Assembly (NCBI GenBank): GCA_024734495.1
Contig: JALMQS010000030.1
Span: 7,868,191-7,932,190, forward strand
Origin: Forficula auricularia
Taxonomy: Eukaryota; Arthropoda; Insecta; Dermaptera; Forficulidae
Reading direction: 5' to 3'
Length of the DNA stretch: 64,000 nt
Under the pieces are notes generated by a model. The model did not search any database. It had not been told where the DNA came from and saw only the letters and a list, made by a program, of their open reading frames with translations. Shown here one piece after another: positions 10,219 to 20,805 of this stretch; within the stretch, counting starts at the first letter, position 1, and each line of letters begins with the position of its first letter. The position numbers and the translations under genes are program-made.

Positions 10219-10771
10219 TGTAGCGGCCCGCTCTTGCTCATGGCGACGAGCCTTGAGACACGGCCGCTAGATGACTCAGTCGGATCGTTGCGTCGTTTAG
10301 CATGAGTGAAATATTATCACCCATGCTATATTAAAGCGACTCGATTCGACTGGGGAAGCGAACGGATTCGGACATTCGAATCTGGAGGGGCCAAATGCCA
10401 ACCAGCAGCCCCTCCCCTGCACCACACCTAACAATATCTGGTGACCGCCCGACGTGATTGCAAAGCAAGCAGCCTCTTGACCCGCCAGCTAGGTGGATAG
10501 AGCCTTGCCCGGCTGACTTAGTCGGTAATCGGCAATCACACAAGAAACAAAGGGTGTGGTGTAGCGGCCCGCTCTTGCTCATGGCGACGAGCCTTGAGAC
10601 ACGGCCGCTAGATGACTCAGTCGGATCGTTGCGTCGTTTAGCATGAGTGAAATATTATCACCCATGCTATATTAAAGCGACTCGATTCGACTGGGGAAGC
10701 GAACGGATTCGGACATTCGAATCTGGAGGGGCCAAATGCCAACCAGCAGCCCCTCCCCTGCACACACCCTA
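10219..10771. repeat. Near-identical ~205-bp direct duplication, GC-rich
   Basis: TGTAGCGGCCCGCTCTTGCT begins both 10,219 and 10,560 (offset 341 bp). The two copies stay essentially identical through CAGCAGCCCCTCCCCTGCAC, ending near 10,421 and 10,762. A unique GC-rich spacer of about 135 bp separates them. Base composition (over 50% GC) is unlike the surroundings. Short frames on both strands are not convincing genes. Confidence 0.85.
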
Positions 10772-10984
10772 TATGAACACGCAACCTACAACTCTGCACA
10801 CTCAACAGATTGTTAGGACCCCATCGACTTGATGGGGGGCGCACAAAGCGCCACACAGCACTCACCTCAAGAGAGCCCTAACAGATCCCATTGGCCAGTG
10901 TATAGCGTTAAATTATTACAACGATTCTCATTGGTCAGATAGTGATCCTGCTTAGTCAATGCGTTAAATAAATATTAAAAAAAA

Positions 10985-11084
10985 AACTTTTGGCCATCTC
11001 GAGAGTCGAGACGCTGCCCGCCAGGACAACCCGCCCGGAGGGCTAGGTAGAGAAGGCACGCCTGGAGCAGCTAGTATATAATAA
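10985..11084 (+). mobile_element. Helitron 3'-end fragment (second family)
   Basis: The sequence TCGAGAGTCGAGACGCTGCC…GGCACGCCTGGAGCAGCTAG ends in CTAG followed by T. It matches the 3' end of the longer Helitron at 32,375-33,601 (…ACGCCTGGAGCAGCTCG). Only the end of the element is recognisable here. Confidence 0.6.
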
Positions 11085-11699
11085 GTATAGATATTTATTT
11101 TTAAAAAAAATCTCAAATTGATCTAAAACAATAAAAATAATCAAATTGGCAAGTATATGAAGTAAACAAAAACTGAATAAGAATTTTGCCTAGAAAGAAA
11201 AGTTTCTAGAATGTTTTTATATTATTATTCCCTAATAAACGTGGTGTGTGATATATGATATGTTTTTTACAACCCAGCTTATCCTCGTCGACGCTTTTTC
11301 GAGGGCATCTATGTGGGTAAAAAGTATATATCTCCGGTGGAAAGTGTACGTTTGCTGAGCCAAGAGGGTTTTCTCCACCCCCCGCACACCATTCTTGAGG
11401 GTGCGTAAAAGTCACGCCCCCCCCACACACACAAGAGAAAGAGATAAAAATATATATCTCCATCTCTCGTTTTTGGTTTGCCTGGCTGAAGAGATTTCTT
11501 TTACTTAGATCAATTTCAAGCCAATGAAAAACATCGACGAAAGGATTCGGGCCCTCCTGGGCGGAAACAACTTGCGTCTCAAACGATATTTACTTCCATA
11601 AAATAGAAAGAGGGCGAGGGGAAGAAATCATTCTATTTCTTTTTCATTTCCAATCCAAATTGAACGTTGTTACGAGTAATTTATTGGAAAACAAAATTG
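11085..11699. other. No recognised gene; spacer
   Basis: Apparently unique sequence. A GC-richer part (11,240-11,420) includes an 85-codon reverse frame without recognisable domain or start context. Confidence 0.35.
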
Positions 11700-11810
11700 A
11701 TGAACTCTTATAGAATTTGCAAAAAATGAACTGATGTGACCATCAACATGAATTTACCATACGCCTGACCCCCCCCCCTCTCTTAGACATATTTAATATT
11801 TAAGTACCTT
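11700..11810 (+). repeat. REP-A left-end fragment
   Basis: It matches 15,725-15,860: AAAATTGATGAA…AAACTGATGTG(G/A)CCATC…ATTTACCATAC, then a C-rich run and CTCTCTTA. The copy stops where a Helitron fragment begins. Confidence 0.65.
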
Positions 11811-12130
11811 AAGGCACCGAGCGATGCTCGATAACTTCTTCCTTCAGTTAAAATCTATATTTTGATATTACTTATAATTTAAAATTCTGATAAAAAAGTC
11901 GATTTTTATTTGAGATCCGTTTTCAAATTAAAAAATACAAATATATCTATATAGTATTCGACCACTGTACCCCCCACCTCCACCCTGCTCGACCCCACCC
12001 CCGAAACCTCGACCTACCCCCGGATCACCCACCACTGCCCCCCACCTTCTGTACCCCCCAAATCCACCACATCCACCCCCGTTCCGCATCAAGATCGCTT
12101 TCTCATCCTCAAAACTTGTTAATAGAGTTT
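11805..12130 (-). mobile_element. Helitron 3'-half fragment
   Basis: Read in reverse, this ends with the hairpin CGAGCATCGCTCGG and GCCTTAAGGTACTT, lacking the CTAG. The complementary C-rich tract (11,970-12,090) corresponds to the family's G-rich tract. It belongs to the 1,350-2,182 family. Confidence 0.7.
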
Positions 12131-12879
12131 ATTTCATCAAAATCGTTTGAGACTTTAAAATATAATTTTACTAAAAACATATAATAAAATAAACTGCAAC
12201 GGATCGTTGCTAAACTTTATCCAAATTCATTTGAAATATTAATATGTTCTAGAGTAAAGTACTTTAAAATATAATTTTACTAAAAACTTTATTTAACCTT
12301 TTTGTGGGTCCCAAGGTACTTAATTAGGATATTAAATTTCATCAAAATTGGTTAAGTCATTTTCAAGATATTTAGAAAAAACTAAAAAAGTACTGAAATA
12401 AAGTACTAATGTTTGTGGACTGATATGTACCAAAAACTAATCAGCGCTTCATTTTGTTAAAATACTGGTAGGTTTTCAATTTCAATTCATTCGGTGCAAC
12501 GGTGTGGAAAAATTCGTGGACGAAAAAAACGATAACACACACACACACACCACATACCATCCATCCATCCATCCGCACGCACTTCCAAAAAAAATGGCAC
12601 TTTTTGGCCTCTCGACGAGATCCCAGGTAATTTTTGGCAAAACCGTCACGTGCTAAAATTCAATCTCATTGAATACTTCAATTTGTGACCTTAATTGAGT
12701 CCATGGGTTCCGTAGTCTTTACCTGAGGACCCTTTGAAGTCGCGCTTGCCGCGAGAGCGATTCCAATACTTTCTCCCATGCTTCGCATTGGATAAAGTAA
12801 AAAATACAAATACTTATAAATATATATACCTGGAAGACGGAGCTTTGTTCGGGTTTAGTTAATGCTTGACAACAACACA
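12131..12879. other. Spacer with repeat fragment and microsatellites
   Basis: It contains a short 5' fragment of the CTGCAACGGATCGTTG repeat (12,189-12,250), a (CA)n run near 12,537-12,556 and a (CCAT)n run near 12,557-12,575. The rest, including a GC-richer stretch at 12,720-12,790, shows no supported gene. Confidence 0.5.
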
Positions 12880-13203
12880 CCACAATCACAATAGTTCTTC
12901 AAGGCCTTTGAGAACAATTAGCCCAACCCATTGTCTGTCTGGGTACAATAGTAAAAGGAAAACCTTTTTAAAACCTTAAGAATGGAATTTTTCTACCTGA
13001 GAATAATTAATTTGATTACGATAAAACCCATCAAAAACAATTTTGTCGAAGATGAGACCGTGAAAGATTGAATTGTCACCCCAAAACCCCCTAACCCGTG
13101 AATTTCATCAAAATCGGTAGAGCCGTTTTCAAAATAGAACAATGATACAAATATATATATATATAAACAAATATACAATTTTTGCTCATTTAATAAGAGT
13201 AGA
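12880..13203 (-). mobile_element. Helitron 5'-end fragment
   Basis: Read in reverse it begins TCTACTCTTATTAAATGAGC directly after an A, and continues through the family's AACTGGGG-free 5' half to about 12,880. The 3' hairpin end is missing. A SINE target duplication begins exactly at the Helitron's 5' boundary. Confidence 0.75.
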
Positions 13204-13212
13204 TAAAATAAA

Positions 13213-13391
13213 ACGGGGTGGGGTTTGGCTAAGGGTTGGCGTACCAGCCTGATAACCAAGTAGACCCGGGTTCGAATCCGACTCGAGGCATCCGGCTAAA
13301 ATCGGATCTCTGGGTAGAGACAAATTAAAATAAATAATAATAATAAGTATCGTAAATTGGCATATGGCTAGAAAGGCCGAAAAAAATAAAA
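13213..13391 (+). mobile_element. tRNA-derived SINE
   Basis: The RNA polymerase III promoter is visible: an A-box-like TGGCTAAGGGTTGG and a perfect B box GGTTCGAATCC about 45 nt later. A body follows (CATCCGGCTAAAATCGG, AAATTGGCATATGGCTAG) and then an A-rich tail. Candidate direct repeats ATAAAATAAA flank it (13,203-13,212 and 13,392-13,401), though low complexity weakens this. A second copy in reverse lies at 22,314-22,500 with a clear 13-bp TSD. There is no complete tRNA cloverleaf, so it is not a tRNA gene. Confidence 0.8.
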
Positions 13392-13469
13392 ATAAAATAA
13401 ATTATAATAATTTAGAGGTGAGGGTCAAAAAATGGACCCACATATTTATGGATAGAAAATTTGGTTGAG

Positions 13470-14206
13470 TTTTTTTTTTTTTTTTTTTTAATGCAATCTG
13501 AATGCAAGAAGGGGTGCGCCAGCAGAGGTGTGAGACCACTGCGGATCTCGAAAGACCCTTGCATTACCGAAGAGAAGGGAAAGTTGATTAAGTGAGAGGG
13601 TGTAGACGTAGGTGTCTATGCACCCTGGTTTTGAAGGTTTGGAAGATCATAGGTGCTGGGAAAGATAGAGGCTGGGAGAGAGTTCCAGTTCCTTGAAGTC
13701 ATGGGGATATATGTATTCGCGAATGAAGTGGTCCGGCACTTTTCCAATTTGACCGCAAAAGAGTGTTGGGAGTCGGCAAAACGTGTGCTGCGTGCAAAGT
13801 ATGCTTTGGGGGAATTATTGATTTTATCTCATCAGAGCACCTGCCGTGATAGTATCTATAGAAAAGGGAAAGGGCAGAGACATCTCTTCGATGAGCCAAC
13901 GAGTCGAGGGAGTCGGTGAGGGTAGAATCGTCAATTAGCCTGACGGCTCGTTTCTGAATTGCATCAAGGGTAGCAAGAGAATATTTTGAGGCTCCTCTCC
14001 ACAGATGAGAGCAGTATTCGAGATAGGGGCGGATTTGGGCCTTGTAGATGGTGAGAAGTTGTTTGGGTTTGTAAAATCGCTTGGACCTGAATAAGAAGCC
14101 AATCTTCCTTGCTGCAGATTTCGCCACAGAGGAGATGTGTTCATTCCAAGACAGGTCAGATGCGACAGAGACGCCCAACATGGATAGGCTGTCACACATT
14201 TTCAGT
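13470..14206 (-). mobile_element. 5'-truncated CR1/Jockey-like LINE tail
   Basis: On the minus strand the element ends in a poly-A tail, seen as about 19 T at 13,471-13,489. It contains the terminal part of a reverse-transcriptase ORF and a short 3' untranslated region. The 5' truncation and polyA end are typical of target-primed insertion. Confidence 0.85.
13605..14205 (-). pseudogene. Reverse transcriptase C-terminus (CR1/Jockey group), frameshifted
   Basis: The frame from 14,199 down to 13,699 encodes the region C-terminal to the RT catalytic domain of a non-LTR retrotransposon: LGVSVASDLSWNEHI, then YKAQIRPYLEYCSHLWRG, AIQKRAVRLIDD, and LFYRYYHGRCSDEI. This order is characteristic of insect CR1/Jockey-type elements. 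The catalytic palm motifs lie upstream and are absent. After the stop at 13,699 the homology continues in other frames (NWNSLPASIFPS, then FKTRVHRHLRLHP and a stop), so at least two frameshifts break the gene. It is non-functional. Confidence 0.88.
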
Positions 14207-14760
14207 TTGGTTAAAGGGCCTAGATTTTCATTTTTGGGCGGTTACATTTTTCATTTTTAGTTTTCCGGGGGTCCACGGATCATGTATACAGAAATATTTT
14301 TAGCCCCCCACCACTCCTCTTTTTGGTCACTATCAAATTCACATAGTAAGTCATTTTCATAAGGAGTTATATAAAGAGATGCATTAGCAAAATTTCGTGC
14401 AAATCAATTAAAGGTTTTTCAACTATATTAAAAGTCCTATTTTTAGAACCCCCCAATTTCAGCCCCCCCCCTCCCCCCCGAAAACAATACACTTTTAGCT
14501 GTTATAGGTTCATTTTATAGTATCTATATTTCATTTTTCCTGTTTTGTTAGTTTGAAAATCTTATAATTTTAATTTTTAACCTCCCGCCTCCCCCTTAAT
14601 TTTGAGGTCGATTTCAACCAAAATCTAATCAGCTCTTTATCTCACTGGACCAAAACTACATGTAAAATTTCGTTTTGATATTCAAATATATATATTTATT
14701 AAAATATTTGAATTTTTTTATTTAATATTTAAAAAACAATCAAGAAATTTTTTTTATTTT

Positions 14761-15440
14761 CTATATATATTTATTCATCATCATCATTGAGTATACAGTC
14801 CTAAGACTGGTTTGATGCAACAATCCGTCTCCACTCGACTCTGTCCCCCGCCAGCTGTTTGACCTCTCTAAATGTCTGGCATCCCATATCCCCACTATTT
14901 GGTTGAAATATTCTAATCTGGGTCTTCCCCTTCCCCTTTTCTTTCCCACCTCCTCCAAGATATCCCTAAGCAGTCCCCCATGTCTCAGTGTGTGCCCCAT
15001 CATCTGACCTCTTCTCTTCTTCAGACTCTTCCACAAGGTTCTTCTTTCTCCGATTCTTCCAAGAACTTCTTCATTTGTAATTTTATCCATCCATTTGATA
15101 TTCATCATTCTTCTGTAGCACCACATTTCGAAAGCCTCTAATCTCTTTCTCTCCGCTTTTCTAATTGTCCAGGTTTCACACCCGTACATGGCTATGCTCC
15201 ATACATATGTCTTCAATAGCAACTTCCTGTTTTCTAAGCTGATTGAGGAGGAGCATAGTAGTTTTTGTTTTGAATTAAACCCCATTTTTGCTTGGGCAAT
15301 TCTTGATTTAATTTCGTTTTTGCTCCTCCCATCCCATGTTATTTTACTTCCTAGGTAGCTGAATTCCTTAATATATTTATTATATATACTTAAAAAATAC
15401 CACATTTTGGACATGGAAGAACGTTCTGCCACATACAGCT
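14761..15440 (-). pseudogene. RTE-clade LINE tail with reverse transcriptase C-terminus
   Basis: The 223-codon frame (15,432-14,761) carries the C-terminal signature of RTE/BovB-like non-LTR retrotransposons: YLGSKITWDGRS, IKSRIAQAKMGF, KLLLKTYVWSIAMYGCETWT, EAFEMWCYRRM, and RGRGRPRLEY. Endonuclease and RT catalytic motifs are missing through 5' truncation. The last ~35 residues are out of frame: a one-base shift near 14,880 would continue the conserved end, finishing at the stop in CAGTCTTAG. The 3' end is a short ATGATGATG repeat, typical of RTE elements, which lack poly-A tails. The first residues (to about YNKYIKE) are probably not native. A 48-bp piece of the same 3' end lies at 32,189-32,236. 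Confidence 0.88.
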
Positions 15441-15719
15441 GGACTAATAAATATAATTGAGGGATCCTTCACTGGAAGAATAACCTCTCAAGTGTGTGAA
15501 TGGGATATAATTGTGTTGCGTGAATGTAGAAATTTTATAAATTTTAATTATAGTCAAAATTTTATTGACTGATTTTAAAAATTCTCTTCAAACAATAAAA
15601 AAAAAAAAAAAAAATATATAATATTTACTAAATATATGTATGTGAATTTATACAAAAGAAAAATGTCAAAGATGTTTTTTAGATTTGAGTTTGTTGCTTG
15701 TTTTTTGTCTTTGAAATTG
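15441..15719. other. No feature seen
   Basis: AT-rich DNA containing an A-run at 15,596-15,614. Confidence 0.4.
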
Positions 15720-16810
15720 AACGTTTTTATTGGTAATTTATTAAAAAACAAAAATTGATGAATTCTTTGGAATTTGTAAAAAATAAACTGATGTGGCCAT
15801 CCACATGGATTTACCATACAAGCCTGGCCCCTCTCTTATATATATTTAATATTTAATAAAATAACTTATAATAATTTAGGGGTGAGGGATCTCAAGGGCT
15901 TAGATTTTCATTTTTGATCCTCCCCCCCCCCCATATTGGGCGCCTACTTTTTAGTCTTCTGGGGGCCCACAGATTATGTATACTTTAATATTTTAACCCC
16001 CCCCCTGCTTTTTGGTCGCTATGAAATTCACATAGTGAATGATTTTCATAGGTTATATAGAATGGATATGCGAAATTTCGTACAAATTAATGCAAGTGGT
16101 TCTATTTTTTGTACTCCCCAATTTCGGCCCCTAAAATTTTTTGATAAATATTAGAAAAAACAGTCCATTTCTGACCTTTTGTTAAGTGAATATTTGTTAT
16201 TTAAAATTTCGGTTTTTGTTTTTATTTTTCATTGTTTTTACTTGTATGTTATCAAATATTGTTCATGCTTTAGCTCAAAAACTAGTGTGTGAATAACAAA
16301 ACAAAATTTGACACGCAGATTCCTTAAATTGAGATTAAGAACTGATTAGATTTTGGTTGAAATCGAACCAAAAATTAAAGGAGGGGGGCTCTAAAAAAAA
16401 AAAATTGAAAAATGAAATTTACTTTAAAAGAGATCTATAATAAAAAAAAAGTCAATTTTTCGGAGGCCGAAATTTTTTATTTTTGGATGGGGGGTTCAAA
16501 AAATAGAAAATCAATAAACTCCTAGACCCTTTGAACGATTTGTACGAAGTTTCACATATGCACCCTATACGACCTTATGAAAACATGACTCACTGTGTGA
16601 AATTGTTAGTGATACAAAAGAGGGGAGGAGGGTTGAAAAATTATTTAAAATAATAAAATATGGAAATCAAAATGTATATGTATATTTATAATACCAGATA
16701 CTACACAACGTTAATCGTGGTATTTACGTTTTTAATTCCCTAGAGTTCCATAGATTATGTATAAAAATTTAGTTGAATTTGGTCCAAAGGCCTAAAATTT
16801 CAACCCTTAA
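15720..16810 (+). repeat. REP-A copy arranged as an inverted pair
   Basis: The left part (15,720-16,140, forward) starts with the REP-A end (CCATCCACATGGATTTACC). The right part (about 16,260-16,720) carries the same internal segments in reverse: AATTCACATAGTGA versus TCACTGTGTGAAATT, and the Ctracts as G-tracts. One monomer-like piece follows at 16,740-16,800. No coding. Confidence 0.6.
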
Positions 16811-17719
16811 TATCGGGTGTTTTTTAGAGGTATAGAACTTCGAATTGAAATAAAACACAAGAAAATCGTTTTAATGTCCATCAATTTGGCCTTATTGGAA
16901 GGATAATTTTATGCCATTAATGTTTAAATATGATTTCGGGCATGTGGCCGCCGCGGCTGGCTCGAATAAATCCAATTCTACAGGTCCAATTTTCAACCAC
17001 TTTTTCGAGCATATGGGGCCGTATGTTGGCAATAACGCCACGAATGTTGGCTACGTCAACAAGCAAAATTGCCGCATTTGGAGTGAAGAGAATCCACATG
17101 AGACCCTTGAGACGCCATTACATCCACAAAAACTGACTGTTTGGTGTGCTCTATGGGCTGGTGGAGTCATTGGGCCATACTTCTTCCGAAATAATGCTGG
17201 AGAGTCAGTTACCGTTAATGGAGACCGGTATAGAGCCATGATAACCGACTATTTTGTTCCCGAATTGGATGGCATGAATGTGGATGAGTTGTGGTTCCAA
17301 CAAGACGGCGCTACATGCCACACAGCGCACGTCACATTCGATGAGCGCATAATTTCGCGGAATGGACCTGTCAATTGGCCACCAAGATCGTGTGATTTGA
17401 CACCATTGGATTATTTTCTTTGGGGATATGTGAAGTCGCTCGTCTACGCCAACAAACCAGAAACGTTAGGGGACTTGGAAGCCAACATTCGTGGCGTTAT
17501 TGCCAACATACGGCCCCATATGCTCGAAAAAGTGGTTGAAAATTGGACCTGTAGAATTGGATTTATTCGAGCCAGCCGCGGCGGCCACATGCCCGAAATC
17601 ATATTTAAACATTAATGGCATAAAATTATCCTTCCAATAAAGCCAAATTGATGGACATTAAAACGATTTTCTTGTGTTTTATTTCAATTCGAAGTTCTAT
17701 ACCTCTAAAAAAACACCCT
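16811..17719 (+). mobile_element. Rearranged rosa-type (DD41D-derived) Tc1/mariner, snap-back form
   Basis: The outer about 240 bp on each side are near-perfect inverted repeats (16,811-17,051 and 17,482-17,719), from GTGTTTTTTAGAGG through the C-terminal transposase codons to GCCAACATTCGTGGCG. The natural TIR of this family is much shorter, and the left arm is an inverted copy of the 3' coding end. So the original 5' third, with the promoter, HTH and first catalytic Asp, has been replaced. The junction at 17,049-17,052 is at a shared GGC. Compare 40,031-40,838. Confidence 0.85.
16911..17615 (+). pseudogene. Chimeric, truncated rosa-type transposase
   Basis: A 234-codon frame is open, but its first ~46 codons are antisense of the same element's 3' end. 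Sense transposase starts only at YVNKQNCRIW. The second catalytic Asp (WFQQDGATCHT) and third (DLTPLDYFLWGY) remain; the first (SDEAHFW in the other copy) is gone. Relative to 40,031-40,838 it lacks 21 bp between ACA repeats (codons IDLLKET), shortening the D-D spacing from 41 to 34. C-terminal ...IRASRGGHMPEIIFKH is complete. It cannot catalyse transposition. Confidence 0.88.
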
Positions 17720-18990
17720 ATACAATTAATCACAAAAATAAAAGCTTCAACAGCGTCATTTTTGAAAGGCCTAAAATATTAATTTTTTGATCCTTCGGGT
17801 TTTTGTATTTCTCGCTCTCTAAGAATCCACACATTACACATACAATCATAGACGCTGGAACACAGGGGCTCAGGGGCTTAAGCCCCCTTAAACTTTGAAG
17901 TGGGGAGTCTGAGCCCCCTTTTCCGTGGACCATGTCGTCTGATATTTTTTTAATAAAGTATTTTTTTTTAATTTGTTCTTTCTCTTCTTCTAAATGACAA
18001 ATAAGTACGAATGGGATATCTCGAGTATTTTGGAACATAATAATATGATCATCTTTTCCCAGTATAGAGTTTTCGTTCACGGAGGGATAGGACATTTAGC
18101 TAGGCTAATATCTACGTCTACGGAGCCCTCAATAATCAAGTCCCACTTGTGCTTTACTAGTTTAATCTTCTAATATATAGGATGGGGCAGAGAACCTTGT
18201 CTAATTTAGAAATTCAATTAAGAAAAAAATAACGCGGACATATATTTAATTCTTTGAACAGCATCAATTACAACGTTTAAATTTTATGTTAACACAGTTT
18301 TAAAGATGATAATTTATTTTTCTCAGACTATTTTTAAATTTGAATTGACTTTGTAACCGATGACAAACAGTAAAATATATTATATATGTCAGAGCCCACC
18401 TAAAAATTGAAAAACGTAAAATTCATAAATAAACCATTAGAGAGGGAAATAAATATTCATGCATTCACAAATGCGAAAGAAATTCTCTGTCTTTGATATT
18501 AAATGTAATATAATAATTCAAATCTGTCATACGAAATAAATTTTTTCGGATATTTTAAATTGCATAAATAAAATAAAACGGGCAGGCAGGCGGGATAGGT
18601 AGGCTTCATTTTTTTAGGGTTAATATAATAGATTCCCAAAATGTCGTTAAACATTTGAAATTGGCATAATAAATTTTCTCACCCACAACGGAATAATTAA
18701 AATATACTTTTCCCCGAGTAGAAAGAATAAGGGATGGTATATCCGTAAGAAAGATATTATTAAAAAATATGACGGTATATTCCTTTTTCTACTTATTTCG
18801 ATTCTCTAATATGTTTTACTTCATTCCGAGGCAAAAACGGAACGTAAGTAAGACAGAGGAACAATAAAAAAAATTTATTGCTTAATTTCTTTGCAAATGT
18901 TTTTTGATCAACGTAGAGGGAGGGAAATCCGCCCGTTCTTTAAATTAATGAATATACGTGTGGAAAAATATATTAGAAGATTAAAATAAG
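17720..18990. other. Spacer with two inverted ends of an unnamed repeat
   Basis: At 18,118-18,165, ACGGAGCCCTCAATAATCAAG is the inverse of 19,000-19,043 (CTTGATTACTGAGGGTTCCGT), so an older TIR element of about 0.9 kb may span 18,118-19,043, sharing its end with the palindrome beyond. Near 17,860-17,930 a GGGGCTTAAGCCCC palindrome with GAGCCCCC neighbours resembles repeat debris. No gene is supported; a 121-codon reverse frame at 17,730-18,095 has no recognisable domain. Confidence 0.4.
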
Positions 18991-19869
18991 CTATAGTCAA
19001 GAGCAAGTCGGACTTGATTACTGAGGGTTCCGTAGCGATAATATGGGTTGAGAAAACCCATATTGCCACAATATACCTGGTGAGTTTTTTATCTTGAGAC
19101 AGTCTTATAACTCAAAAACAATACATTATATGAAAAAAGTTTAAAATAAAAGTTTATTTATATCAGGGGGAAACTAAGCTACGCAATTGTTTGTTGACCT
19201 AGAGCAAGCTTTCAAGAGTATTTCGAGGTCAAGTTCTGTTTTTTAAATAGAAACCTATATTTTTCTGTACATATTCTGAATCTACAAAAAAAACTGAACA
19301 ACTTTTATTAGAACTATTTTTATACGACATCAAATAAAAAAAATATTAAATCAATTAGATTTCAAAAAAAATCCTAATAATTATTTTTAACAATTATTCA
19401 ACTTAATTATCAAATAATAATGATTAAATAATTAATTATTAAATAAATAATTATTAAATCGAAAAGTCTCAACAATAAAAATAAGTGTTTATAATGATCT
19501 TAAAGCTTCATTATACGTATCTCTCTAAAATCGAAATAGTGAATAACAACTAATTGGAAGTGAATAGTCACTATTCGATATAATGAAAAGTATACCACTG
19601 CCAATTAGTGAATAGTCATTATTTGATTTAGTGAACCTCTAACTTTCCACCGCATTGAAATAGTTGAAGCCCACTCTTAGAAATAGTGAATAGTCATTAT
19701 TTGATTTAGTGATTATTAGCATATACCTTGTTTTTAAAGGCGCCCCCATAAAAAGAAGTCTGATGGACTTAAATCGTGACTTCTCGGAGGCCAGGTTATG
19801 TCACCCCCTGTGAAATCAGTTTCTGAAGAAACATATCCCTTATCACACGCATGCTCTCAATCGAAGTTG

Positions 19870-20045
19870 CAAGAATCGCGAGGTTACAATCAAAACACAT
19901 GGTTTCAGCAGGCTGGAGCCACGTGTCACACACTTCGAATGAGAGCATTCGCGTGATAAGGGATATGTTTGTGACATAACCTGCCCTCCGAAGAGTCCCG
20001 ATTTAAGTCCACCAGACTTTATTTTTATGGGGGCACCTTAAAAAC
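19870..20045 (+). pseudogene. Tc1/mariner transposase remnant at palindrome centre
   Basis: Frames here read NTWFQQAGATCHTLRMRAF and, after stops and a frame change, PPKSPDLSPPDFIF. They correspond to the second and third catalytic blocks of Tc1/mariner transposases (W-F-Q-Q-D-G-A and S-P-D-L-x-P-P-D). The catalytic Asp of the first block is replaced by Ala. The second block also occurs in reverse near 19,740-19,800 within the left arm. Confidence 0.7.
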
Positions 20046-20461
20046 AAGGTATATGCTAATAATCACTAAATCAAATAATGACTATTCACTATTTCTAAGA
20101 GTGAGGTTCAACTATTTCAATGAGGTGGAAAGTTAGAGGTTCACTAAATCAAATAATGACTATTCACTAATTGGCAGTGGTATACTTTTTCATTATATCG
20201 AATAGTGACTATTCACTTCCAATTACTTGTTATTCACTATTTCGATTTTAGAGAGATACGTATAATGAAGCTTTAAGATCATTATAAACACTTATTTTTA
20301 TTGTTGAGATATTTTTCGATTTAATAATTAATTATTGAATCATTATTATTTGATAATTAAGTTGAATAATTGTTAAAAATAATTATTAGGATTTTTTGAA
20401 ATCTAATTGATTTAATATTTTTTTTTATTTGATGTCGTATAAAAAAATAGTTCTAATAAAA

Positions 20462-20805
20462 TTGATAGAGATTTTCTTTAGGAGACGGACTGGTATAAAT
20501 ATGCAATTGGATGTTGATGAAAGCAGTCCACGGTGGTTGTAAAAAATTAACATATGGATCATCAATTGCTTTTTACTTTGTTTTCTATTCGAGATGAAAA
20601 AGAATTTTTATAATGTTTTTTGGCATTGTCAAAGGAGACAGAAAGTAACTATTTTTTGAACTACTTTCATTGACTTTTTGTTACCCTGAAGAAGGAGAGA
20701 ATAAATCTCCGAAACGTCGGTTTAACAAATAAATGTAAAATAATAAAACCTCTATAGTCTTATTTTTTACAACCACCGTGGACTGCTTTCATCAACATCC
20801 AATTG
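20462..20805 (+). mobile_element. 344-bp insertion with hammerhead motif and 11-bp TSD
   Basis: It interrupts the right palindrome arm. The perfect direct repeat TTCTAATAAAA flanks it (20,451-20,461 and 20,806-20,816), and the left arm of the palindrome shows the empty site once. It has inverted ends CAATTGGATGTTGATGAAAG / CTTTCATCAACATCCAATTG (20,504 and ~20,804) and a hammerhead-like motif at 20,680-20,726. The layout fits a truncated PLE-type terminal repeat. Confidence 0.75.
20680..20726 (+). ncRNA. Hammerhead ribozyme motif, type I, minimal stem III
   Basis: The core is CTGAAGA (fits CUGANGA), then stem II GGAGA-gaataaa-TCTCC with five pairs, then GAAA and CGTC, in which A15.1 can pair with U16.1 across a two-base loop and C17 is the predicted cleavage base. 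Stem I is GTTACC against GGTTTAAC, with a one-base bulge. PLEs are known to carry such minimal hammerheads. All core bases are intact, so self-cleavage is plausible. Confidence 0.75.

Larger units (their letters stand above)
13420..14700 (+). repeat. REP-A copy interrupted by a LINE tail
   Basis: One monomer of the 123-bp unit is split at TTTGGTTGAG (13,469) and resumes at TTTGGTTAAAGGGCC (14,207). REP-A then continues to about 14,700 with Ctracts and ATCTAATCAGCTCTT. The interruption is the LINE fragment at 13,470-14,206, so REP-A was resident first. Confidence 0.6.

Noticed and set aside
13213..13290. tRNA gene on the plus strand
   Set aside because: B box is perfect but no cloverleaf closes; repeated copies with TSDs show it is a SINE head.
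13653..14303. Forward-strand frames across the LINE tail
   Set aside because: Antisense shadows of the minus-strand reverse transcriptase, which has clear family motifs.
16917..17239. Antisense frames across the rosa elements (also 40,055-40,392)
   Set aside because: They are shadows of the transposase frame or translations of the inverted arms.
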